17,179 bases of DNA, from the NCBI GenBank assembly GCA_029287815.1, contig JARFQK010000236.1, positions 1 to 17,179 on the forward strand, given 5' to 3'. The position numbers and the translations under genes are program-made. Origin of the DNA: Gammaproteobacteria bacterium (lineage in GTDB: Bacteria; Pseudomonadota; Gammaproteobacteria; SZUA-229). Of the stretch, positions 6,849 through 14,173 are shown in pieces. Position 1 is the stretch's first letter. Every line of letters starts with the position of its first letter. The notes beneath the pieces are model-generated. The model saw nothing but the letters and a program-made list of their open reading frames with translations, ran no database searches and was not told the origin of the DNA.

Positions 6849-9125
6849 ATGACAAACGTATCCGAGTCTGACAGTGATGTCATTGAAAAAAAGCCAATGA
6901 CTTCAGTTGATCCCAAAAATGCAGCTGCCACGTCCGGGCCCGATGCCGCAGTCGAGAGGGAGCGGTCTGCACCCGCCAAAATCGATTTCAATGCCCCCGA
7001 ATTTTACCTCAATCGCGAATTGACCTGGCTGGCTTTCAACAAGCGTGTTCTGAGTATGGCAGACGATCCTAAGACGCCGTTGTTGGAGCGCGTCAAGTTC
7101 CTGGCCATCATCAGCAACAACATCGACGAATTCCAGATGAAGCGTATTGGTGGGCTCAAGCAGCAGGTTGCGGCAGGTATCCGCCAGCCATCCGTTGATG
7201 GCAGGACACCAGCAGAACAGATCGTTGCATGCCAGGAAGAGGTCAGAGCGCTGCACAATGAACAGAACCGCATACTCAGCGACGTGCTCGGTTTGTTGGC
7301 CGAGCAAGGTATCAAGATCATCAAGTATCAATCGCTGACTCGGGCACAGAAAGAGGCTCAAAGAAAAAATTTCATAGAGAACATATTCCCACTGCTGACG
7401 CCGCTGGCAATGGATCCGGGCCATCCGTTTCCGTTCATCTCGAATTTGGCGCTGAACCTGCTCGTCACCTTGCGCCACAAGGGTGGGACTCTGCCACACA
7501 TAGCACGGGTCAAAGTGCCCGTCACCAAAGGTATTGCGCCGCGATTTATTCGCGTGGACGACAATTACACCTTCGTCGCGCTGGACGACGTCGTGGCCAA
7601 TAACATGGACCTGTTGTTCCCTGGTATGGACATCGAGTCGTGCGAGCTGTTCCGGGTTACGCGCAACGCAATCGTCGAACTCGAAGAGGAAGAGGCCGAC
7701 GACTTGCTGGTGATGATCGAGTCCGAGCTTCGACACCGGCATTTTGCGCCGATAGTGCGCCTTCAGGTCGCGGAAGGCATGAATCCAACGCACCGCGGCA
7801 TGCTGGCAGCCGAGCTTGGTCTCGATGAGGAAAACGATGTCTATGAGGTCGAGGCGATCATGGGGATGCGTGATTTGTTCGAGATTGCCGGCCTGGATAT
7901 CCCTGAACTGCACGATGCGCCACACAAGCCGATTGATCATACCCGGCTGGCACACGATCCACGCAATATCTTTCACATCATTCGCGAACGCGGATCGCTG
8001 TTGCTGCAGCACCCGTATGAGTCATTCACGACCAGTGTCGAACGTTTTTTGAACACCGCAAGCAAGGATCCAAAGGTTCTGGCGATCAAAATGACCTTGT
8101 ATCGAACCTCAGCCGAAGGCGGTATCATCAATGCGCTGACACAGGCAGCCCGAAATGGCAAACAGGTTGCAGTGCTGATCGAGTTGAAAGCGCGTTTCGA
8201 CGAAGCGGCCAATATTGGCTGGGCGCGCCGCCTGGAACAATCCGGTATACATGTCACCTATGGTGTCCTGGGATTGAAGACCCACAGCAAAGTGATCCTG
8301 GTCGTTCGCAAGGATTACAACGGGCTACGCCGTTATGTCCATGTGGGTACCGGCAACTATCACTCGGGCACCGCGCGATTGTACAGTGACCTGGGAATGC
8401 TGACGTGTGATCAGGATATCGCGCAGGATCTGACCGAACTGTTCAACTATCTGACCGGCTATTCGCCACCGCCGACTTATCGCAAAATTCTGGCAGCACC
8501 TTATACGTTGAAGAACACGCTGCTGAAAAAGATCGAGCGCGAACAAATGCTGCATTCGGAAGACTCGCCAGGGTTGATCCAGTTCAAAATGAACGCCCTG
8601 GAGGATGCGGACATTACCCGGGCGTTGTACAAAGCGGCCCAGGCCGGTGTCAAGATAGACCTCATCGTCAGGGACACTTGTCGAATGCGCGCCGGCATTC
8701 CCGGTCTGAGCGAGAATGTGCGCATCATCAGCGTCGCAGGTCGCTTCCTCGAACACGCGCGGATCTATTTTTTCCATAATGGGGGCGACGAGGAGTATTA
8801 TATCGGTTCGGCCGATCTGATGACCCGTAATCTGGAAAGCCGCGTCGAGGTGGTCGCACCGGTCGATGATGACCGCTTGCGCCAGGAGTTGCGGCTCATT
8901 CTCGATGTGCAGCTGTCCAGCGTCAAACACGTGTGGTGTATGCAGCAGGATGGCAGCTACGTGCCAAAATCTGATGTAACCAGCGCAGAGCCTGCGAGGA
9001 GCTCCCAGGAAACCTTCGTCGAGCTTGCGCTGAAGCGCAAAACGGCTGCAGCCAAGCATCAACAGTCGAAACTGCGCGCGAAGTTGCTGACGTACTTTCA
9101 TAAACGCGTGTTGAGTGAAGGCTGA
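6849..9125 (+). CDS. ppk1: Polyphosphate kinase 1
   Basis: This enzyme reversibly makes inorganic polyphosphate from ATP. The 758 residues include a roughly 50-residue acidic, disordered N-terminal extension compared with the ~690-residue E. coli enzyme. The conserved N-terminal domain opens with FYLNRELTWLAFNKRVL. The phospholipase D-like core has the phosphorylated histidine in KTHSKV (His479, the counterpart of E. coli His435), then the conserved GTGNYH segment. The second active-site histidine is in EHARIYFFHNGG (His636, the counterpart of His592). The extra C-terminal ~50 residues are basic. The ATG at 6849 has only a weak upstream AGAG; Met17 (6897) is an alternative. The gene heads the ppk1-CHAD-ParA series on the plus strand and diverges from the methyltransferase-CYTH pair. 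Confidence 0.97.
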   Translation: MTNVSESDSDVIEKKPMTSVDPKNAAATSGPDAAVERERSAPAKIDFNAPEFYLNRELTWLAFNKRVLSMADDPKTPLLERVKFLAIISNNIDEFQMKRIGGLKQQVAAGIRQPSVDGRTPAEQIVACQEEVRALHNEQNRILSDVLGLLAEQGIKIIKYQSLTRAQKEAQRKNFIENIFPLLTPLAMDPGHPFPFISNLALNLLVTLRHKGGTLPHIARVKVPVTKGIAPRFIRVDDNYTFVALDDVVANNMDLLFPGMDIESCELFRVTRNAIVELEEEEADDLLVMIESELRHRHFAPIVRLQVAEGMNPTHRGMLAAELGLDEENDVYEVEAIMGMRDLFEIAGLDIPELHDAPHKPIDHTRLAHDPRNIFHIIRERGSLLLQHPYESFTTSVERFLNTASKDPKVLAIKMTLYRTSAEGGIINALTQAARNGKQVAVLIELKARFDEAANIGWARRLEQSGIHVTYGVLGLKTHSKVILVVRKDYNGLRRYVHVGTGNYHSGTARLYSDLGMLTCDQDIAQDLTELFNYLTGYSPPPTYRKILAAPYTLKNTLLKKIEREQMLHSEDSPGLIQFKMNALEDADITRALYKAAQAGVKIDLIVRDTCRMRAGIPGLSENVRIISVAGRFLEHARIYFFHNGGDEEYYIGSADLMTRNLESRVEVVAPVDDDRLRQELRLILDVQLSSVKHVWCMQQDGSYVPKSDVTSAEPARSSQETFVELALKRKTAAAKHQQSKLRAKLLTYFHKRVLSEG

Positions 9126-9238
9126 TTGCGCTGCAGGCGGCGTATCCCAGCGATACGTGTACGCTAATAAATGAATGGGTATGGTGCAAAACGATTGTCT
9201 GATTTCTTCATCGCGACCATCTGCGTTCGATACAACTG

Positions 9239-10792
9239 ATGGCGAATAACCAGCTCGATTTTGTTTTTCCTGACAAGCAGGGCTTTGCCGAGCTGATTCA
9301 TTCACTTCGGCACGGTTTCTCGATTCGGCAATCGCCCGCTGCAGTGTATTACAGAACGTTTTACGATACGGTGGACTGGTTGCTACGCACCGCAGGAAGT
9401 GCTCTCGAGTTGCACGACGATGGCCAATCCCAGAAACTCTACTGGCGTGCAAACAAAGACGCGCCACTTAGAATCCAACTGGGTCTAAAGCAAGTGCCGC
9501 AATTGGCAAAGCAACTGCCTGCAGGTGAATTCCGCCAGCAGTTGGCGTCGGTGATTTCAGTTCGCGAATTGAACCCGCGGATACAAATCAAGGTCAAGCG
9601 TATCCCGCTGGCCGTGCTGAATAAAAACGAAAAGGTAGTCGTTCGTATCAACCTCGATGAAAACTGGTTTTATCCGGTGAAGACGCGTGCCGGCATGCTG
9701 CTGGGCAAACGTATCTGCGTCAAGGCAGTGAAGGGCTACGATGAAGCTTTCGATCAAGTTGAGGCTTTCTTTCATGAAATGGATTTGCGTCCTTCCCAGG
9801 ATAATATGATGAAGCTGGCGCTGGCTGAATCCAAATCCAGCACCATCGAATATTCAACTAAACTCAAGCTCTTACTTGATCCGGAAATGCCGGCCGAGGA
9901 GGCGCTCAAGGCAATTCTGCTGCGCCTACTCGAGATCATGGAGCAAAACACAGCCGGCGCCATCAAAGGAACGGATATCGAATTCATGCATGACTATCGC
10001 GTCTCGATAAGGAAGACGCGTTCAGCACTGACATTGATCAAGCGCGTATTTCCTAAAAAGACTGTCAAAAAGTACAGCAAGTTTTTTTCAGGACTCGGTA
10101 AATTGACCAATCCGGTCAGGGACATGGACGTGTTTTTGCTGAAGCTGGAGAGTTATGCAGAAAAGCTCGGCAAGAGCAAACAGGAGCAGTTGCAGCCATT
10201 GCGACAATATCTTCAGGACAATCGTGACAAGGCTCAGCAAGCGTACGTTGACACTGTCACATCGGCTGAGTATCGTCAGGTCCTCAAGGGTTGGCGCGAC
10301 TACCTCGAGAGCACTGATCCGATCGAGCCACCGCAGAAAAACTCGCGAAAACCGGTGTCGCAGCTGGCGAATGAGTTGATTTGGAGCACCTACCAAGTCG
10401 CATTGAAGGAAGGCAATGCGATCACTGACGAGACCGAGGCCGAGGCTTTGCATGAATTACGCAAGACCTGCAAAAAATTGCGCTACTTGATGGAATTCTT
10501 TCAAAGTCTCTATCCAGCCAAGAAAATTCTTGAGCTGATCAATGCGCTCAAGGGCTTGCAGGACAACCTGGGAGACTTCAACGATTATCATGTCCATATG
10601 GATATTTTGAAAGGTTTCAATGAAGCGGGCACCGACGAGGCGGCGATCAAGGTCAGTACCAAGATGATATCCAGGCTTGACAAAAAGCAGCACGCAACCA
10701 GAAACAGCTTTGCAGAGCGTTTCAGAGCCTTTTCCTCCCAGGAAAATCAAAACGAATTCCGGGAGCTTTTTGTTGTATCAAACGACGGCTGA
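9239..10792 (+). CDS. CYTH-like/CHAD domain protein, putative polyphosphate-binding
   Basis: A 517-residue two-domain protein. Residues ~1-200 look like a CYTH fold but lack the ExExK catalytic signature (the N-terminal strand reads QLDFVF), so this part is probably not a triphosphatase. Residues ~215-510 are a helical CHAD domain with its conserved histidine and basic motifs: HDYRVSIRKTRSAL (His251), HELRKTCKKLRY (His405) and LGDFNDYHVH (His451, His453). CHAD domains bind polyphosphate and target proteins to polyphosphate granules in other bacteria. E. coli YgiF has the same CYTH-CHAD order with an active CYTH. The gene lies 113 bases after ppk1 and 9 bases before the ParA gene, so the three probably form an operon. 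The ATG at 9239 is the first in frame but has no clear ribosome binding site. Confidence 0.88.
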   Translation: MANNQLDFVFPDKQGFAELIHSLRHGFSIRQSPAAVYYRTFYDTVDWLLRTAGSALELHDDGQSQKLYWRANKDAPLRIQLGLKQVPQLAKQLPAGEFRQQLASVISVRELNPRIQIKVKRIPLAVLNKNEKVVVRINLDENWFYPVKTRAGMLLGKRICVKAVKGYDEAFDQVEAFFHEMDLRPSQDNMMKLALAESKSSTIEYSTKLKLLLDPEMPAEEALKAILLRLLEIMEQNTAGAIKGTDIEFMHDYRVSIRKTRSALTLIKRVFPKKTVKKYSKFFSGLGKLTNPVRDMDVFLLKLESYAEKLGKSKQEQLQPLRQYLQDNRDKAQQAYVDTVTSAEYRQVLKGWRDYLESTDPIEPPQKNSRKPVSQLANELIWSTYQVALKEGNAITDETEAEALHELRKTCKKLRYLMEFFQSLYPAKKILELINALKGLQDNLGDFNDYHVHMDILKGFNEAGTDEAAIKVSTKMISRLDKKQHATRNSFAERFRAFSSQENQNEFRELFVVSNDG

Positions 10793-10801
10793 TCAAAGGC
10801 G

Positions 10802-11551
10802 ATGAAGATTATCGCGATCTATAACATAAAGGGCGGTGTTGGCAAAACAGCATCTGCGGTTAATCTCTCCTATCTAGCGTCCCTCGATGGGGCGAGAACA
10901 TTGATCTGGGACCTGGATCCGCAGGGTGCCGCGAGCTATTACTTTCGAATCAAGGCCAAGGTCAAAGGTGGTGGTCAAAAGCTGGTCGAGGGGCATAATG
11001 AGCTTGATGCAGCGATCAAAGGAACCGACTACGAAAATCTGGATCTGTTGCCGGCCGACTTTTCGTACAGGAACATGGATCTTATTCTGGACAATGTCAA
11101 AAAGCCGACAAAGCGGTTGAACAGGCTGCTCGAGCCGCTCGCCGAAGAGTATGACTTCATTTTTCTTGATTGCCCACCGAGCATTTCTTCAGCCTCGGAA
11201 AGCGTGTTTGCCGCCGCCGATATGTTGCTGATACCGACCATCCCGACGACACTGTCGTTACGGACCTACAAGCAAATTCTGAAATTTTTCAAACAGCAGA
11301 AATACGATGCGATGAAGATTCTGCCGTTTTTTGCGATGGTCGATCGCCGCAAACAGCTGCATCGCTTGATTGTCGATAATCCGCCGTCATTCATGCCCGT
11401 CAAGCTTGATAGTTCCATTCCCTACGCAAGTGAGATCGAGCGCATGGGCGTCAATCGAGCGCCAGTGGGCGATTTCGCGGCCAATAGCCGGGCGGCGCAA
11501 TGTTACAAATCAATGTGGGAAGAACTCAAGTCGCTCATGTTTGAGGCTTAG
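10802..11551 (+). CDS. Orphan ParA-family ATPase
   Basis: A 249-residue ATPase of the ParA/MinD group. It has the deviant Walker A motif KGGVGKT (residues 10-16, signature Lys10), Walker A' DLDPQ (37-41) and Walker B FLDCPP (Asp123). It ends without a C-terminal membrane-targeting helix like that of MinD, so it more likely acts on the nucleoid, as ParA does. No ParB gene or parS-like repeats are seen nearby, so this is not an ordinary chromosome partition locus. It starts 9 bases after the CHAD gene, with AAAGG just before the ATG, and is surely co-transcribed with it. Orphan ParA proteins position carboxysomes and chemotaxis arrays in other bacteria; here the likely cargo is polyphosphate, by inference from its partner. 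Its last 17 bases overlap the convergent histidine phosphatase gene. Confidence 0.9.
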   Translation: MKIIAIYNIKGGVGKTASAVNLSYLASLDGARTLIWDLDPQGAASYYFRIKAKVKGGGQKLVEGHNELDAAIKGTDYENLDLLPADFSYRNMDLILDNVKKPTKRLNRLLEPLAEEYDFIFLDCPPSISSASESVFAAADMLLIPTIPTTLSLRTYKQILKFFKQQKYDAMKILPFFAMVDRRKQLHRLIVDNPPSFMPVKLDSSIPYASEIERMGVNRAPVGDFAANSRAAQCYKSMWEELKSLMFEA

Positions 11552-12245
11552 CGTGAACGGCTGAGCCTTTCGCAACGTCCGATTCCGATGCCCTCGGGCT
11601 CTGTTCTGGATTGGAAAAATAGAATGGTACCTCGATGATGCCGTCGCGGATAAATCCTGAGGGCTTGCCGAGTTCGTCATAACGAACGCAGAGCTTGCCG
11701 TCGATGGTGAAATCACCGATGTATTGGTGTCCGATACGCCGTTTCAAATTCTTGGCGTAATCGAGTCCGAGGAAATGGCAAATCAAGCCACGAATCACAC
11801 CCGCGTGCACGACAACCAGTAAGCTTTCGTCCTGGTGTTGCTCTGACAAGGATTCGACCAAAGCAACGCTTCTGTCCTGCATCTGTCTGAAACTCTCACC
11901 GTCCGGATAGACGAAATCAGGATTCTTCTTGTGCTCCGGTATATTTTTTTCCACCCATTTCTTGTCTTTATTGTACAGATCGCCGTAATTTACCTCGCGC
12001 AGAGCCGGGGCGGTTTCGATGTTCTTGATGCCCAGACTGTCCGCATAAAATATTCCAGTATTGACGGCACGAGGCAGCGTGCTCGTATAGATATGATGAA
12101 TGGTAATGTGAGACCTCAGCAGGATCTCATCGACTTTGTTCAGGTCTTCCTGCCAGCTCTCAGCCGGTGGGGCATCACCCCAGCCCAGAATCTGATTGGC
12201 TTCATTGCTGGTGGTCTTGTAATGTCTTACAACCAGTACACGCAT
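11535..12245 (-). CDS. Histidine phosphatase family protein
   Basis: A 236-residue member of the phosphoglycerate-mutase-like histidine phosphatases, which transfer phosphate through a phosphohistidine. The catalytic set is present: Arg7-His8, STLPRAVNTG (Arg59), the acid in ALREVNYGD (Glu84) and VVHAGVIRG (His147). The usual RHG motif is RHY here. The remaining ~45 residues after the core form a polar tail. The substrate is unknown; family members act on phosphosugars, phosphoglycerates and phosphoproteins. It follows the PPK2 gene on the minus strand with a 41-base gap, so the two probably form an operon. It converges on the ParA gene, and the two stop codons overlap by 17 bases. The ATG at 12245 is the only good start, with a weak ribosome binding site. 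Confidence 0.88.
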   Translation of the reverse strand: MRVLVVRHYKTTSNEANQILGWGDAPPAESWQEDLNKVDEILLRSHITIHHIYTSTLPRAVNTGIFYADSLGIKNIETAPALREVNYGDLYNKDKKWVEKNIPEHKKNPDFVYPDGESFRQMQDRSVALVESLSEQHQDESLLVVVHAGVIRGLICHFLGLDYAKNLKRRIGHQYIGDFTIDGKLCVRYDELGKPSGFIRDGIIEVPFYFSNPEQSPRASESDVAKGSAVHAKPQT

Positions 12246-12286
12246 TATGCACCATCACGTTAGCCGGTTCTGCACCAGCCAAATCA

Positions 12287-13831
12287 CTACTCATCGGAAC
12301 TCGGTGCCATTCCCTTCAGGGCCACTTCCATCCGATCACACACTGTCTTAATGACCTTGACGCGAGCATGACGTTTGTCATTGCCCTCAATTAGATCCCA
12401 CGGTGCGACCCGGGTACTGGTGTGTTCGACGATGTCGTTGACAGCAGTCACATAGTCGTCCCATTTTTCCCGGTTGCGCCAGTCTTCGTCGGTGAGCTTC
12501 CATTGCTTGTGCGGGGTTTCTTCTCGCAACTTGAAGCGTTTGTACTGCTCCTCCTTCGTGACATGCATCCAGAATTTTATCAGCACGATGCCGCTGTCGG
12601 TCAGCATTTGTTCGAAATCGTTGATCTCCGCATAGGCTCGACGCCACTGATCCTCGGTGGCCAGCTTCTCGACGCGTTCAACCAACACGCGGCCGTACCA
12701 GCTACGGTCAAAAATGGTAATCCTGCCGGCTCGGGGTATATGGCGCCAGAAGCGCCACAAATAATGGTGGGCACGCTCCTCTTCGGTCGGTGCCGCAATC
12801 GGTATGACCTGGTAATGCCGGGCGTCGATTGCCGCAGTAAGCCGTCGGACCGCACCACCTTTTCCCGATGCATCGGGGCCCTCGAACAGGATGATTGTCG
12901 AGAGCTTTTTCTTCAGCGCATTCCTCTGCAGTTCATTCAGTTTGGCTTGCCACGCACGCAAGGCCTTGTTGTAGTCTTTCTTGGTCAGCGCCAGTGTCAT
13001 GTCCATCACATCGAGCACCGTCGTGCTTTTCAGTTGGGTGATGGTGTCCGAAGCCGTTGTCTCAACGGTTTTGTCTTCAGCGGGCGCTTCGTGGCCGACT
13101 TTGCCGACGCGCTCAAACTTTTCCAGGTGTTTGTTGATTTCATCACGAATGATCGTGCCGACCGTCAAGCTTCTGAAATTTCGATCAGAACCCTCGACGA
13201 TGCACCACGGCGATTTGCCGGTGCTGGTCTTCATGATCACCCGTTCCGCCGCCTCTTCGAATTTCTCGTAAAGCCGCCAGTTGTCCCAGTCCACTTCCTT
13301 CACGCGCCAGCGAGTCAGTTCATCCTTTTCAAGCTCCTTGAGGCGCTTTTTCTGTTCTTTCTTGCTCAGATGCATCCAGAACTTCAGAATCAGTGTGCCG
13401 TCGTCGGTCAAGGCTTTCTCGAATTTCAGGATTTTCTCTAGCAGATTGTTGAACTCGGCCTCAGCGATCTGATTGTGGACACGATCAAGTACAGGTCTGG
13501 AATACCACGAGCTCAGAAACAGGCCGATGCGACCGGTAGCGGGCAGATCACGCCAGAAGCGCCAGAACTCGGGCCGTTCAGTTTCTTCATCGGATGGCAG
13601 GTCGTAGGCATGGGTGACCAGCCATCGAGGATCCATCCAGGCATTCAGTAAATTGATGATCTCACCTTTACCGGCGCCATTGACGCCGGCAAAAACGATA
13701 ATGACAGGGAATTTCGCCAGCTCTCGCACTTTGCGCTGGGCTTCGAGCAGTTCCTGTCGCAGCACTGGCACTTTTTCTCGGAACTCGCTCTTAGAAATCT
13801 TTTGCCCAAGCTCAGCGGTTCTGAACATCAT
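12287..13831 (-). CDS. pap: Polyphosphate:AMP phosphotransferase (two-domain PPK2)
   Basis: This enzyme uses polyphosphate to phosphorylate AMP to ADP. The 514 residues hold two tandem PPK2 P-loop domains, the layout of class II PPK2 (PAP) enzymes. The first has GVNGAGKGE (residues 49-57), but its second motif reads LSSWYSR, without the usual Asp-Arg. The second has GPDASGKGG (318-326), a lid with basic residues and an intact FDRSWYGR (Asp375, Arg376). The second domain is therefore the likely catalytic one and the first probably structural or polyphosphate-binding. A strong ribosome binding site precedes the ATG at 13831; a second ATG follows at once. The gene leads the minus-strand unit with the histidine phosphatase and gives the locus a polyphosphate-using enzyme beside ppk1. 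Confidence 0.95.
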   Translation of the reverse strand: MMFRTAELGQKISKSEFREKVPVLRQELLEAQRKVRELAKFPVIIVFAGVNGAGKGEIINLLNAWMDPRWLVTHAYDLPSDEETERPEFWRFWRDLPATGRIGLFLSSWYSRPVLDRVHNQIAEAEFNNLLEKILKFEKALTDDGTLILKFWMHLSKKEQKKRLKELEKDELTRWRVKEVDWDNWRLYEKFEEAAERVIMKTSTGKSPWCIVEGSDRNFRSLTVGTIIRDEINKHLEKFERVGKVGHEAPAEDKTVETTASDTITQLKSTTVLDVMDMTLALTKKDYNKALRAWQAKLNELQRNALKKKLSTIILFEGPDASGKGGAVRRLTAAIDARHYQVIPIAAPTEEERAHHYLWRFWRHIPRAGRITIFDRSWYGRVLVERVEKLATEDQWRRAYAEINDFEQMLTDSGIVLIKFWMHVTKEEQYKRFKLREETPHKQWKLTDEDWRNREKWDDYVTAVNDIVEHTSTRVAPWDLIEGNDKRHARVKVIKTVCDRMEVALKGMAPSSDE

Positions 13832-13838
13832 TGAATGG

Positions 13839-13845
13839 TCACCTC
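13839..13845 (-). promoter_or_regulatory. Ribosome binding site of the PPK2 gene
   Basis: On the minus strand this reads GAGGTGA, 7 bases before the ATG at 13831. It is among the strongest translation starts in the window and favours the first of the two adjacent ATG codons. Confidence 0.75.
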
Positions 13846-14173
13846 ATTTCAAAAAAATTAGGTCAGCTCGCGCTGTTACCGAACGTTGCACAGTGAAGAC
13901 AAAAAAGTGTTTGTATAATGATCATACTCTGAATAGCAGAAAAAAACAGGTCCCTTGATCTGGATTCTTTTAGCTTACAGTTGCTTACATGGGTGCTTTT
14001 CCAGCACATCCGCCGGCTGGGAGAGCGCTTAGCTGTCGATCGGTGTTGGTCTCCACTCCGCTGGTCGGCTTTCGCAGGAATGGCACGCTCGATACGAAAA
14101 AATTGCTTTGGTCGCGGGCTACTATAGAATCATCAAATACGCATAGAGGGACGCAGGTGTAAAATACCGATCC
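13846..14173. other. Divergent intergenic region between the PPK2 and 2PGK-like genes
   Basis: No gene is seen in these ~330 bases, which must hold the promoters of both flanking units. Visible elements: TATAAT at 13914-13919 on the plus strand without a good -35; the same spot read on the minus strand gives TATGAT; a direct repeat of GCTTACA at 13973-13979 and 13983-13989 (10-base period); and, closer to the plus-strand gene, TTGCTT (14103-14108) with TAGAAT (14125-14130) at 16 bases. No convincing Pho box was found. All are candidates only. Confidence 0.4.

Noticed and set aside
6903..8012. A 369-residue open frame on the minus strand
   Set aside because: It is antisense to ppk1, whose conserved motifs are unmistakable; no independent evidence for a second gene.
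9141..9157. Small hairpin CGTATC/GATACG after ppk1 as a terminator
   Set aside because: Only a 6-base stem with no T-run; ppk1 and the CHAD gene are more likely co-transcribed.
8325..9467. A 380-residue open frame on the minus strand
   Set aside because: It is antisense to the ppk1 3' end and the CHAD 5' end, with low-complexity His/Arg/Gln composition and no motif.
10802..11551. ParA gene as part of a chromosome or plasmid partition locus
   Set aside because: No ParB gene, no parS-like repeats and no replication gene nearby; flanked instead by phosphate genes.
12422..13441. A 339-residue open frame on the plus strand
   Set aside because: It lies wholly antisense to the well-supported PPK2 gene, has no recognisable domain and reads as a mirror of its codon pattern.
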